From Selaginella tamariscina (lineage: Eukaryota; Streptophyta; Lycopodiopsida; Selaginellales; Selaginellaceae), in NCBI GenBank assembly GCA_003024785.1, contig PUQB01000403.1, positions 168,624 through 232,623 of the forward strand: DNA of 64,000 nt. Reading direction: 5' to 3'. A program made the position numbers and the translations under genes. The notes beneath the pieces are model-generated. The model did not search any database. It saw nothing but the letters and a program-made list of their open reading frames with translations, and had not been told where the DNA came from. This document shows positions 22,650-33,944 of this stretch, piece by piece (within the stretch, counting starts at the first letter, position 1; every line of letters begins with the position of its first letter).

Positions 22650-24400
22650 AGGTGCACAATGCCACACTTCCATTACCATGACCACGGGGTGGACAGAGAG
22701 AAATCGGCTAGTGGTAATCAAAGAAATTTGCGTGCTCATCAAGGGCCAAGAACAAGCAGCAGAGCTAGTATCGCCCAAGTACTCCAAGTTCAAGGAATTA
22801 ATTGGGAAACCCGACGTCCGGCGAGTCAAGAGGCATTGGGATTGGATGAATTCTTCGACCTTCTGTGGGAGAAGTGGAGGACCCAGGATTTGATGAGAAG
22901 GCCAATAATTCCTCCAGTCAGCGGAATTAGTGGCTAGTCAAACCGGGCGTAGGGGAATACAATTCTGCATGGATGGGAGCGCCGTCTTCCGCATTATGTT
23001 CGACGAACTAGCGATAGTCTTCCGGCTACTAGGGGACGGCCTAGCCCTAGGGGAATGCTCGGACGGGAGGTTCAACAGCCCACCACCACAGGAACTCATG
23101 GACTATGAGGCATACAAGCGAAGGAGGAAGCAGCCGAGTTCGTAACACTAGTGGCCTTCATGCTCACGGGAAGAACAGGAAGTCGGATCACCAAAGCGAT
23201 TGGCGAACAGTTCTACAGGGCGTGGGAAGGAGTCGCAATAAATTGGGCTGACTGCCTTAAGCAGTACCTGATTCCGACTCTAACTAGTGGGATTCACGGA
23301 GTTCGAGCCGGCACTGAGCAAAGGCTACCCATGGCCGGCCACATTGCTATTATGACCACGGGCTCATTCGGCCAAACGGTAGTAAGAGCACCACCACCAC
23401 TCCAAATGGGGAACAGCCAGAACCCCCAGAGTCTACAGAAGAACAGGCTCAATAGAGGAACAGGCGTCAACAGAGTAACAAGCGGAGGATAGCCCCCTTC
23501 TGGACCAGGAATCACTAGGGTATGTAACACAGGAACCCATACACGCGATTCCCCTTGCTATAGGATCCCCACTACCGAAATCCTCGTCAGACGCAATCGA
23601 GCAATCTACCGGACCCAACCAGGGAGGGAAGAAGGACAAGCCCATGGACGAGTATGAGATTAACTACCAACACTTCCAGGCCAACGGACGATGGACCTCC
23701 ACGGTCTATACTGAGCTCGTGGGGGTCTTCGATCAGCTAGAGGAAGCCATGGTGATATTTGATGGCCTTGACCTCCCAGCGATGGCGAGGGAACACGACA
23801 ACATAGTGACAGAACTCACGGAGCGGCGACAGGGAGCCCGGGAAGTTGCCCAAAGGGCTAAGGAGCTACTGAGTGAAGGGGGCCGACTGTGTATGTTGAC
23901 AATGAAGAGAACGAAGGACGCCTGGGAAAGTTGGAGCGAAAGGAGGGCGGAATTCCAGTGGTTGTACAATGAGTGCGAAACTCTCTAAGGGCTACTCAAC
24001 GATGACCAGCACTCCCGCAGCCAGGTTATAGCCGAAGGGAACAACAGATACAGGATTGCAAAGCTCGGTTAGAACGAAGGTGTGGGGAGCTCGTTGAGGC
24101 ACAAGCAGAACTGACGGCAGTTAGAAGGGAGTTACTGACAAAAACTCAAACTCTCCAAAACCATTACCACACCTATAAGCCAGCCATTCGGGACCCTACT
24201 TAGGAAGCCAGAAGCAAGCGCCACCAGGCTAGCCGGCTCGGAACAGGACTCGGCCCGGACCATCAGGGAGCTAGAGGTACATACCCAGCTATAGGCCCAA
24301 CTCCTTGTGGCAAGGGAACAAGAGTTACAATACTCCCGGAAAAGGATGCAGGACCTGGAAGGTCAACTCAATTAGGTTCGAGAGCAACAGGCAGGGTCCG
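22650..24400 (+). pseudogene. Extra ORF with coiled-coil part, plus-strand copy
   Basis: The N-terminal conserved block is readable near 22,770-22,860 (YSKFKELIGKPDVRRVK), followed by a middle block (FMLTGRTGSRITKAIGEQFY, 23,158-23,217) and then MDEYEINYQHFQANGRWTST (23,644) with long Glu/Arg/Ala-rich helices typical of coiled coils (to about 24,400). The same N-block, middle block, coiled-coil order is seen in the minus copy at 25.3-27.15 kb. I know no function for it; a structural or gag-like accessory role is a guess. The fossil is not intact. Confidence 0.6.
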
Positions 24401-24540
24401 AGGCAAAGCTCCAAAGGGTGATCGCACTATGGGAGGCGACCATCACCACACTAAAGACCACACTAGCGGCAACAGAGAGCAAAATCGCCATGTACCGGGA
24501 GCTCCAGGGGCAGATAACTAGGGCACATGGCCCGAGGACG

Positions 24541-25252
24541 TGCCAAAGAATAAGTCCGGGCATCTGGTTGACGGTGGCCCGACATCGTCACACGGCCAGT
24601 CGGCGAGACATCAACCGGCACGGACGAGCAACGAGATGAAGTGCTGGATAAGGGAGGTACCTCAGTACGAACTGATAGCGACCGATGTCAGACGGTGGCA
24701 TAACCAGACGAAGATCCGATCATCCGAACCAACTACCCCAGGGTACGAAGGATAGCACGCATGGGGAGGCGCATAAATGTGATAGGCAGGACTTTGTCAC
24801 CAGGCAGCAGACCAGTGGGAGAGTACCACCTGTAGCTAGGTCTAGCGGTAGGTACCCACTATATAAGCCAGAAGGTAGTAGTGGGTCGAGGTCTTTTTGG
24901 GGAGTCAAGTCTGCATCTTAGATCTTGCTCCACTATCGGAGATAGTTGTACTCAAACAGGCAATATATATCCATTTCCTTCTATTCACCTCACAAGCAAG
25001 CGTTCCCCACTTGCCCGACTCCTGGGCCCCGCAATCCTCTTTGCCCAGTCATCTCAGTAGAACTCCCCCTTACCTGTACACGGACCCTCGCGGCGTCCGG
25101 GTAGAGGCCAACCAATACCTTCCATCACTCCTGAGTTCAGGCCCGGCTTGCCAGCCGAACTCCCGGGGTGGACGCTCTCAACAGCGTCCTGGTGACCACT
25201 GCAGCTTCCTGAGAAGCACCACATCTGGCCTGCAGAGTCCTCGACGACCAAT
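24541..25252 (+). repeat. 3' LTR of the plus-strand Tat/OTA-like element
   Basis: It is about 712 bp and ends ...CGACGACCA. It aligns along most of its length with the opposite-strand LTR at 33,232-33,944, including a TATATAAG-type TATA box region (ACTATATAAGCCAGAAG near 24,858) and the AGTAGAACTCCCCCTTACC block. The left boundary is approximate because the first 25 or so bases do not match the other LTR. Confidence 0.7.
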
Positions 25253-25318
25253 GGAATGTACTGGATAGCCTCTACCGGACGTCGCGAGGGCTCGTGTACA
25301 GGTAAGGGGGAGTTCTAC

Positions 25319-27150
25319 TTAGATGACTGCGTAGAGAGCGGTGCAGGGCCTAGGAGTAGGGCAAGCGGGGACGACTCTGGGTTCTTTGACTGGTTGGCGC
25401 TCCGCGAGTGGAGGGACGGTCACCAGAGCTCCGTACGACTCGGGCGTGGGTCTCACTAAGGAAGATGTGGGGATGATTTCGAGCTTGGCGGTGGCTCGGT
25501 GCAGCTCTTCCTTGGCCGCGGCCAGCTCTTGGTGAACCTGACTGAGCTCTGCTTCGCGCTGCTCAAGTGTGGATCCTAGTTCAAAAACCTGTCGCTTCTT
25601 CTCCATCGTGACCCACTCAAACTCCCGTCCTAGTTGGTCGTGGAGCTTTTGGATGTGGCCATACTTGATTTGTAGCTGATCCAAGCTGTCAGTTAATTGT
25701 TGACACGTCTCCTTTGCTGCTTCCTCTCGGCCTCCGCGATGTCCCAAAGTTGGATTCCCTTGATGAGCTGGTCCGAGTACTCCCGGGCCTCCTTTTGAGC
25801 GGTTCGGTAGTTATCCGTGAGCTCCTGTATTATTGCGTCGTGCTCCGTGGTAACCCCCTTGAGATCCAACCCATTGTACACCGCTATGGACTTCCGGACT
25901 TGGCCAAAGGCCTTGGACAGATCCATATGCACTGTTGAGGTCCATAGCCCCTTCGAGTTGAAGTGTTTGTACTTCCCTTCAGCATGATGCATGTGTCTTC
26001 CTCGCTGTTCACTTCGTTGGCTTGTGAGAGGCCGGCATGCCCCTCCCCCGTGTTCCGCAAGCCTTGGTTGGTGGGGCCTCTACTCCTGGAGCTGCCGGTG
26101 GGGACACCATGGTGGAGGCCCTCCGATCCTTTCCCCGTGGTCCTCTTCCCCTGGCTTGCTCCGCAGGGAGTCTTCTCTTGCCCGTTTTTGTGAAGACTCT
26201 AGAGTGTTCGGCTGTTTTCCCTTCTTTGGTTTGGCTGGGGCCCAACCTGTTCTCCTGCCCCCAATTCCCCGATGGTGCTTGAGTAGAACTGCTCCGGTAG
26301 GAGAATCGAGGTTCGGTTGACTATCTAAGCTATCATTACGCTAAGGTGACCCGCCATTGTGAGCCTTTGTCCGGTTCCCTTCCGTATCCCGTTGATGCCG
26401 CGGGTCAAGGCTGGTATCATGTAGTGTCTGAGGCAGTCCGCCCAATATACCGCGACTCCTTCCCAGGCGCTGCAGAGGGCACTCGCCAGTCGCATGGCGA
26501 CCCGCCTCTCTATCCTTCTGGTGAACATAAACATCGCAAGCACCAGGAACTCGTCCACTTCGTCCCTTCCTATATGGAAAGTCAGGACATCACAATTTCA
26601 TCCCGGTTGGTGGGGAACCACTGGCGTTTGGGTTCCCCTAGGTCGTCTAGGAGTGTGCCATTCTTCGGTAGACAGAACATTGCGGCCAACTCGTTGAGAT
26701 CGATGCAGAAGCTTGCAGAGTCGCCTAGCCTGAATCGCAGCTCCTCTCGCTTGGTTTTCCCCGTCTCCAGTTGTACGGTCTGGATGAATTGGATGGCCTG
26801 TGTTGTGAATCTGGGTTTCTCCACTTCTCCCCAATGGGCATCAAAAAGTCTGAGCAGTCGCATCTGCTTTCGCACCCTCCTCACGTTGGGTCTAGTGATC
26901 AACTCCTGAAATCTGGAGAACCTGGGGGCTACGAGCGCCACGCTCCTATCCTGGCCTTTGTACTGCACCCGGACGTGCTGGATGGTCACTATCTTGTTCA
27001 GCGTGGTCCACTCCATCATCTTTGCTGTTGGGGAGTGGTCGATCTTCCTGTGAAAAGTGGCATGCCCTGGCTCGCCCCTTCGAAGATGGTGCTTACATGG
27101 TGGCTGGATACGGCTGACGCGTCCTTCCATGCGCCATAATCGGTGCATTC
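25319..27150 (-). pseudogene. Extra ORF with coiled-coil part, minus-strand copy
   Basis: From the minus-strand start near 27.15 kb the blocks are VALVAPRFSRFQELITRPNV, FCIDLNELAAMFCLPKNGTL, FMFTRRIERRVAMRLASAL (to about 26.33 kb), then after a proline-rich stretch KYKHFNSKGLWTSTVHMDLS (about 25.95 kb) and a long Glu/Gln/Leu heptad-type coiled coil (to 25.3 kb). It follows the integrase in the same sense. The product has no name I can give. Fossil copy. Confidence 0.62.
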
Positions 27151-27199
27151 ATGGGGCCGGCTGCCATTATTGCCCCGTTTTACATGCTCACACGTGTGG

Positions 27200-28570
27200 T
27201 TCACCCTCGTGAACCATGTGACCTTGTGAGTTGGCCACTTGTGTGGGAGCGGAGTCCCACTCCCACATTGGGTACCCCTCCCCCAGTCCTTAACGCCTCT
27301 ACTTTGGCCATGCCTTCACCCCAAAGGCCCGTGGGGTTTACCTTTCTCTCATGTTCCTTCCAAGCCAGTGTTCTTGTTGGGTGAACGTATGGCTTGAGGT
27401 GAATGCCGTTAACCTTCTGTTGCAATAGCTGCCCATTGGCCCCTAGGAGAATCGTGCCATTGTTGAAGGTTTTTAGCACCTCATCTGGTCCTTTCCACCT
27501 TGGTTGGAATTTGCCTGTTTGGAGTGCCTATGGTTTCTTGAACCACCATACCCACTGCCCTGGTTTATATTCTCGGAGTTTCTTTTTCCTGTCTCTAGCT
27601 TGTTTGGTCTGTTGTTGTCAATTTTCTCTCGTCAGCTGTGCTAGAAATTGTACTTTGTCCAGTTCCTCCAACTGTTCTAGTCTTTTCCGCACAGCCACTG
27701 GTTCGTCCGTGATCCTGTGGTCCAGGCTCATCCGTAAGTTGGGTATGGTGAACTCCCATGGCATAATGGCCTCCAGACCATAAGCTAGCTGGAAGGGTGT
27801 TGTTCCTGTTGCGGTTTTGAATGTTGTCCGGTATGCCCATAACACTGATGGTAGCATTTCTTTCCAATGCCTGGGTTCCCTGTGGCAGAGCTTTCTCAAG
27901 ATGGTGACCAGCACCTTGTTTGTGGACTCAGCCTGTCCATTCCCCTGTGGATAGTAGGCTGTTGACGTGTGATGCTTGATGACAAATGCCTTGACCAATT
28001 CTCGGACTATCTCGTTGATGAAGTGGCTCCCCTGGTCGGACACCAGCTCCAGCGGGCATCCGAACCGTGTCAGAATGTTTGTATAGATGAACCTTGTTGT
28101 CTATCCTGCCGTTGCGTCCTTGAGTGCCTTCACCTCTACCCATTTTGTGGCGTAGTCTGTAGCCACTACTATGTACCGAGAGTGTGTTGTGTGGGCCTTT
28201 GGGTTGATAGGTCCTACAAAGTCCAAGCCCCACTTCTCAAATGCCGCCATTCATGTCGAGGGGTGGTATTCCATGCCTTGGCCTGCCTTGGGTTTGCCTA
28301 TTCGTTGACAATCGGTACAGCTCCTTGCTACCTTGGTGGTGTCCCGGAAGATTGTTGGCCACCAGAGTCCAGTCTGTAGGATCTTCCTGGCCGTTTTGTC
28401 TCCCCCAAAGTGTCCTGCCCCAGTCCTACGTGAGCTGCCTCGACAATCTCGGGGATTTCCCAGGTCAATGGGCATCTCCAGAGTATGTCATTCCTCCCTC
28501 GCTTGTAGAGATGATCCCCAATCAGCTGGAACAGTAAACATCTCCTAGCCAGGCTCTGTCGGTGTGTCAC
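27200..28570 (-). pseudogene. Fossil integrase
   Basis: GQAESTNKVLVTILRKLCHR, WKEMLPSVLWAYRTTFKTAT and QLAYGLEAIMPWEFTIPNLR show the integrase core and its C-terminal flank. A zinc-binding HHCC-like region lies near 28,250-28,500. KPYVHPTRTLAWKE ends the protein near 27.35 kb. No chromodomain follows. Confidence 0.85.
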
Positions 28571-28599
28571 CGATGTGCCGGGGAGGCTGTGCAGCCCGC

Positions 28600-29400
28600 T
28601 GATGAGGTAGTGCCATATTGGTCATTGACACTCTGGGATGTCCGGGCCGGTCCTTGGTTCGGTGGTTTGTGGTACTGTGCCTTGATCAAAAGTTGTCCTG
28701 AAAAGGTCAACGTCTGGTATATCGAGCAGATCGGCGGTTTCCGCTGGTTCGCCGCTCGTTATTTGAGAGAGGAGGTCAGGTGATATGTGCAGTTTACCTG
28801 CCTTATGGATTATAGTAAACTTGAACTCCTGCAAGAGGAGTATCCACCGCGCCGGCCTCTCGGTGAGTTGTGGTTTGTTCATGAGGTACAACAGGGCATG
28901 GTGATCTACGATCAGTATGAAGTGGTTACCAGAAGGTAGTGACGAAACTTGGATACCCCATAAATGACTACCCCGTATGATGAAGGCAGTTTTGGCTTGG
29001 TCATCCGCTGCGATTGTCACTTGATTGTATCCACTGAAGCCGTCCATGAACGAGTACATCTCATGGCCCTCCACGTCTTCTAGAATGGCTTCTGTGAATG
29101 GAATAGGGAACGGGTCCTTCTCCGTGGTGGCATTCAGCCTTCGGTAATCTACACAGATTCTCAGCATGCCGTCCTTCTTTGGCACAATCACAATTGGTGA
29201 CAGCCATTCTGGATTCTCGATGGGGTAGACGAAGTCCGCTTCAAGCCACTTGTCGATCTCTTGTTTGGCTTTTTGGGCGTAGTTCAGGTTGATGCGGTAG
29301 CGTTGTTGCCGGCTGGGTCGAGTGTCGGGTTTTAATTTAATTTGGTGCCAGCACAATTCCAAATGGTACCCCCTTAGGTCGTAATAGGTCCAGGCGAATA
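28600..29400 (-). pseudogene. Fossil reverse transcriptase / RNase H region
   Basis: NYAQKAKQEIDKWLEADFVY, LRICVDYRRLNATTEKDPFP and EMYSFMDGFSGYNQVTIAAD identify the N-terminal half of a Ty3/gypsy reverse transcriptase. LIVDHHALLYLMNKPQLTER and ISPDLLSQ-type RNase H end sequence follow. Comparison with 7.7-8.8 kb confirms the family. Fossil, not intact. Confidence 0.85.
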
Positions 29401-29767
29401 TCTCTCTGTATCTTCGGAGACAGTCAGTAATCTGCTCTCTTAGTTGTGCTTTGATGTGAGCGTTAATATTTACTAGTCGGGGTTTTTGTCGTTGCTTATG
29501 TTAACCTGCTTGACCGCTGCTTCGGGAGTTATGTTCCACCCATACATTGGTTTGCTACGGTACTCTTCCTGGGCTGAGGGGGCTAGACTCCTCATTTCCT
29601 TCCATAGAACAGGCCACTTTAGGATTTGAGCTTCCGGAGTGTTTGTACTGGGTTCGAACTGAGTCATTAGGTATGTGGCGACCGACTCTCGTACTTCCTG
29701 TCGAGGATCCACCTCTCCCATGGCTAATAGCTCTGGCAAACACGCTAGGATGGCCGCTTCTTCCTCA

Positions 29768-30301
29768 TCATCCAGCCCCTCCCCCAAGTCCGGGAGATGG
29801 TATTGCTGGGGTCGGGACTCCAAGGGTGGCGCCGGGACTTGTCTTGCAGTGACAGATATGACCCCCTCCTTGACGGAAACCAAATCCGCTCAGGAGGCCC
29901 AGGAGTAAGTCGAACCCTTCTTTTGCGTGCATGTCGAGGACAACCACGTTTATCAGGAACTTGATGCTCTGGATCCTAATGCTTACCTTCCTCATGATGC
30001 CCTTAGGGACCACCTTGGTTTGGTTTGCCATGCATATGAGGAAGGGTGAGGACTCCGGGGGCGGCATTCCTAGTTGTTGATGGAGTTCTGTGGACATGAT
30101 GTTCACGCCTGATCCCCCATCTATGATTATGTTGTGGACTGTACGGCCTGCCATCTGAACGGGTATGGCCGGACATCGTCCACAAAGTCTCGCTGTTGTT
30201 GCAACCCTTGGGGCCGTGACTATGGCCCCGTGCAGTTCTCTGGTGAGGACTTCATACAGCCCTGGGGATAAATGTAGCAGTTCCCCTAGGGTTACCGACA
30301 C
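29768..30301 (-). pseudogene. Fossil aspartic protease region
   Basis: MAGRTVHNIIIDGGSGVNIM (about 30.15-30.09 kb) carries the D-G-G-S active site form of this family. It is followed by FLINVVVLDMHAKEGFDLLL and an acidic linker (GLDDEEEAAILACLPELLAM) leading to the reverse transcriptase. Confidence 0.75.
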
Positions 30302-30310
30302 ATGGGTTTC

Positions 30311-32400
30311 TCACATCTTCCCAGCGAGGGCCTCGTGTACCCCCGTTGTGCCTCTGGCCTCTGCGCCTTGTGCCAGTCTTACCTGTTCCACAGCCACTTC
30401 CACTTCAACACGTTTTTGCTCCCACTGGCCTACTTTCCCAAGTTCGGCTGCCACTTCCTCTTCACTGGACTCCTCGTTGTCTTCCTCCTCCAAGTTGACT
30501 GGTCGTCTGGTTTGTTGGGCTTGGGATCTCATGACTGCTCCGCATTGCAGCTTGGGGGTTGACGGTCCTACATGGTGGGCCTGCAGTGTGGAACCTAGTG
30601 TTGCTGTGGCCAAGGCTGGTCCCTCGGCTACCCCTATGGCCTTTGGTACATGTGCTTCCAACATGGGTTTGAGCATCACGATCTAGGGGCATCGATACAG
30701 TGAATGGTGTTCACTGCACAGCGTGCATATCAACTCCTGGCGTTCCGACCATCTATTTCTGTCGTCGTACCTTGGTCGGTTTTGTTGTCACTCCCAGGAA
30801 CGCAACCTCTAGTTACGGTCTCCTGACCGCGATCTACGGCGGGATTGGCCACCACTACGGCCCCCATACCGTCGGTCCCCCAGGTGATCCGCCATCTGTC
30901 ACTCAACACCTAGGCACCGGCCTGGGGTGGCGTGCTGCTTAGGAGCTTCATTAGCTGGTAACAGTCATCTGTGTTGTGGGATCCATAAATATTACACACT
31001 TTGCAATATCTATCCCTGCGCACTATGTACCCTAACTGAGCAAGGGTCGCTGCCAGGTCTTCCTACTTTGTGTTCGCTCTGTAAGTCTCCCTTCGTTGGG
31101 ATTGCTCGTGCCCCTGGTCCCCTCCTGTCTCTCCCTTCAGGTCGGATTGGGATGTCCGAGAGGTTGTCCTCGTCTATGGTGGTGTCGTTGGCCCTTCTGC
31201 GTCCGGTTTGTCCTGCACCTTCCTTTCTTGGTGTCTTTTAGCTTCCCGCTTTTTGGCCTTCTTGGCCTACAGGAGTAACTTGTCGAACGTCCGGTCGTCA
31301 TCCAAGCCAATCCACTTGCGGATCTCTGGCCGTAGTCCCTTCGGTACCACATTTTCTTGGTCAGGTCAACTAGGGCGTCTCTTAGCCGGGCGATATACCC
31401 CAGCATACAGACCGTGTACTCGTCGACCGACTCTCTTGCTTTCTGTTTCAAGCTCGTTAGCTTGTGGATCACCTCCTCTTCACTCTTTTCCTCCCGGAAG
31501 GTATCCAAAATGCCCTTCGTGCGGTTTCCCAGCGGGCTCCTTCGTTCGCCTCGTGGAATCGCATTCCACCATGCGTGTGCCTTCTTGTCCAGAGTGCATG
31601 CGAAGGCACTCAACTTCTTGTGATTGTGCTCACACTCCGAAGTTCGCACACTTGTTCGAACTTGTGTACGTGTTGGTCTGCGTCTTCCCCCTTCGCTCCA
31701 CAGAACGCGGGTAAGGGCACTGTTACGGTGCTCTCCTGCATCTGATTGAGAGCTCGGGCTAATAAGGTGACCGGGTCGGTTCCCATGGCATCCCGTTGTG
31801 CATGAGAAGTGTTCTGATCCGGACCCTTCGCTTCGGACGTGGTGTAGTCCACGTCCTGGTATTCTGCGGCACCTTTCTCCTTCCTCGCGGCCCGGCCCTC
31901 CCGTTGAGGGTGGGTGATGAGGACGGGCTCCTCTCGCTGTCCCTCGGGCGCCCCCACCGCGGGACCAACCTGACGGTTGGTGGTGCAGCTTCCTTTGGCT
32001 GGACGGTTTCCCTCCTCCAGCGAGTAGTTTTGTATGACCGTGTGCGGATTCCCCCCGCAACGTCTTGATGGTCGTGATCGATGGGGCAATTCCTCCTTGC
32101 CCCGAGACGGTATCCCCTTGTTGGTGATGGTTGCGGCTTTGCCGTGTGCCCTGGCGGATTTCCCTCGCGGGCCGTGCGATACTGGTTGCTCGGGCGAATC
32201 TCTCCTGCCCTTGGACGAATTCCTCTCGTCCCTTCTCCAAGGTAGCCACTGTGCGGCCCCTCTTTCTGGTGCCTCCTCCCAGCTATTAGCTCGTCAACGT
32301 CCAGTCGCCTTCGTGCAGGCGGTCGTCCCATATGTACCCCGGCCTTTCGAAGCCTTAGGTTCTCATTCTGGTAACCACCCTAACCTGCTGCATCGTCCGA
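30311..32400 (-). pseudogene. Fossil gag
   Basis: The blocks are MGRPPARRRLDVDEL (about 32.33 kb), HKKLSAFACTLDKKAHAWW (about 31.6 kb) and LRDALVDLTKKMWYRRDYG (about 31.35 kb), the same as in the two other copies. A Glu/Val-rich helix near 30.3-30.6 kb precedes the protease. Confidence 0.72.
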
Positions 32401-33231
32401 TCGGCTAAACTCCTGGTGTAGAGGTTGCCTTGTTGGCAATCGATGCCCCTCCCTACGGGGGCCTTCCGGATGAGGCTCTTCCTCCCCTCTTTCTGGGCAG
32501 ACGCGCCCTGATGGGTGACGATGGCCTGGGTTTCCTATCTTACCTCCATCGTGGTGCTGGTCACGCTGGGCTTCTGGCTCATGTCCCCGTCGCTATCCGT
32601 GTTGCTTTTGCCCCCTCGAGATTCTTGCCTCCGTCACAGGCCTGCCCTTTCCTGGGGTTGTCTTGGGCGAGGTTTCCTCCTTTGGGGGTACTCGTCAAAC
32701 ACTGGTTCTGCTCGTTGGTATGGGGGCTCTTCGTGGCCGTCACTTTCACCTACGTCAAGAGGCGGAGGGATTTCGTCGTCTTGCTATCCATCCCACTCTG
32801 CATCGTAGGTTACTGTCGAGCGAAGTTGCCCATTCGGGTGCTGTTCATACCCTCATGCTACCGTGCCTGGATTGTCGTCCGGATGTGCTGCGGTTTCCTT
32901 CATATCCTTCTTCGTCATCAGCAGCGTGTGACTGCCTCTGCCGCTAGTCTGCCGAGTTTACCGCTGCTTAGAGATTTGGCCATGCGGTGTTACCGTCGTT
33001 CCCTCGGATAGGTGAGGCAGGGGCCGATTGCGGCAACCGAGGTGCCTCGCCTCCTTCCATTAATCTCCCTCGGCCAGCCCGTCACATTCTCCTGGCCAGC
33101 TGTTGCTCATCAATCTCAATTTGTTCGAATGAGTTGATCCCGGCTTTGTCGGGCCACCACTCTACTTGCTATAGTGAACTCCATCTGTGTGTACTATCTA
33201 TCCCTCCATGGTCGCCACAAATAGTCGTTGG

Positions 33232-33944
33232 GGACTCCGTAGGCCAGATGTGGTGCTTTCAGGAAGCCGTGGTCTCCAGGACGCTGTGGAGAGTGTCCAA
33301 CCTCGGGGTTCAGCCGGCAAGCCAGGCCTTACCTCAGGAGTAATGGAATGTACTGGATGGCCTCTACCCAGATGCCGTGAGGGCCCGTGTACAGGTAAGG
33401 GGGAGTTCTACTGAGATGACTGGGCAGAGAGCGGTGCGGGGCCCAGGAGTAGGGCAAGCGGGGAGTGCCCGCTTGTAAGGTGAATAGAAGGAAAATGGAT
33501 ATATATATATATTGCCTGTTTGAGTACAACTATCTCCGATAGTGGAGCAAGATATGAGACGCAGACCTCACTCCAAAACAAAACCCGGCCCACTACCCAT
33601 CTTCCAGCTTATATAGTGGGTTACCTACCGGACCCTAGCTACAGGTGGGGCCTTCCCACTGGTCTGCCGCCTAGTGACAGAGTCCTGCCTGTCACATTTA
33701 TGCGCCTCCCCACGCGTGTTGTCCTTCGTACCATGGGTAGTTGGTCCAAACGATCGGATCCTCGCCCAGTTATGCTGCCGCCTGACATCGGTCGCCATCA
33801 GTCCGTACCTGAAGTACCTCCCTTATCTAGCGCTTTGTCTCGTCGCTCGTCCGCACCGGTGGGCATCCCATCGGCTGGCCGAGTGATGGCGTCGGGCCAC
33901 TGTCAACCAGCATCACATCTGGCCTGTGGAGTCCCCGACGACCA
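33232..33944 (-). repeat. 5' LTR of the minus-strand Tat/OTA-like element
   Basis: On the minus strand the LTR starts TGGTCGTCGGGGACTCC and ends ...GTCCCCAACGACTA, about 713 bp. The first and last 36 bases are imperfect inverted repeats of each other (31 of 36 match by eye). The plus-strand partner LTR ends CGACGACCA, in agreement. Right of 33,944 the sequence is MULE methyltransferase coding DNA, which supports that boundary. About 0.8 kb of leader (32.4-33.23 kb) lies between the LTR and gag, with no clear gene. Confidence 0.75.

Larger units (their letters stand above)
19185..25252 (+). mobile_element. Tat/OTA-like Ty3/gypsy fossil, plus strand
   Basis: Parts recognised in order are gag (19.2-20.64 kb) with a zinc-knuckle-like C-x2-C-x3-x-H-x4-C cluster at its end, an aspartic protease region (21.4-21.7 kb), the extra ORF with its coiled-coil part (22.65-24.4 kb), and a 3' LTR (24,541-25,252). 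The family match is to the minus-strand elements at 3.5-12.5 and 25.3-33.9 kb. It is broken, with many breaks, and no 5' LTR is seen. Its 3' LTR directly abuts the next element tail to tail. Confidence 0.82.
25253..33944 (-). mobile_element. Tat/OTA-like Ty3/gypsy element, minus strand
   Basis: Read from right to left on the minus strand it has a 5' LTR (33,944-33,232), a leader of about 0.8 kb, gag (32.4-30.3 kb), protease (30.3-29.77 kb), reverse transcriptase/RNase H (29.4-28.6 kb), integrase (28.57-27.2 kb), the extra ORF (27.15-25.32 kb) and a partial 3' LTR (about 25,253-25,368). It is the most complete member of its family in the window but is broken, with many breaks. Its 5' LTR abuts methyltransferase coding sequence of a MULE at 33,945, so it inserted into that MULE copy and is younger than it. 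Confidence 0.85.
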
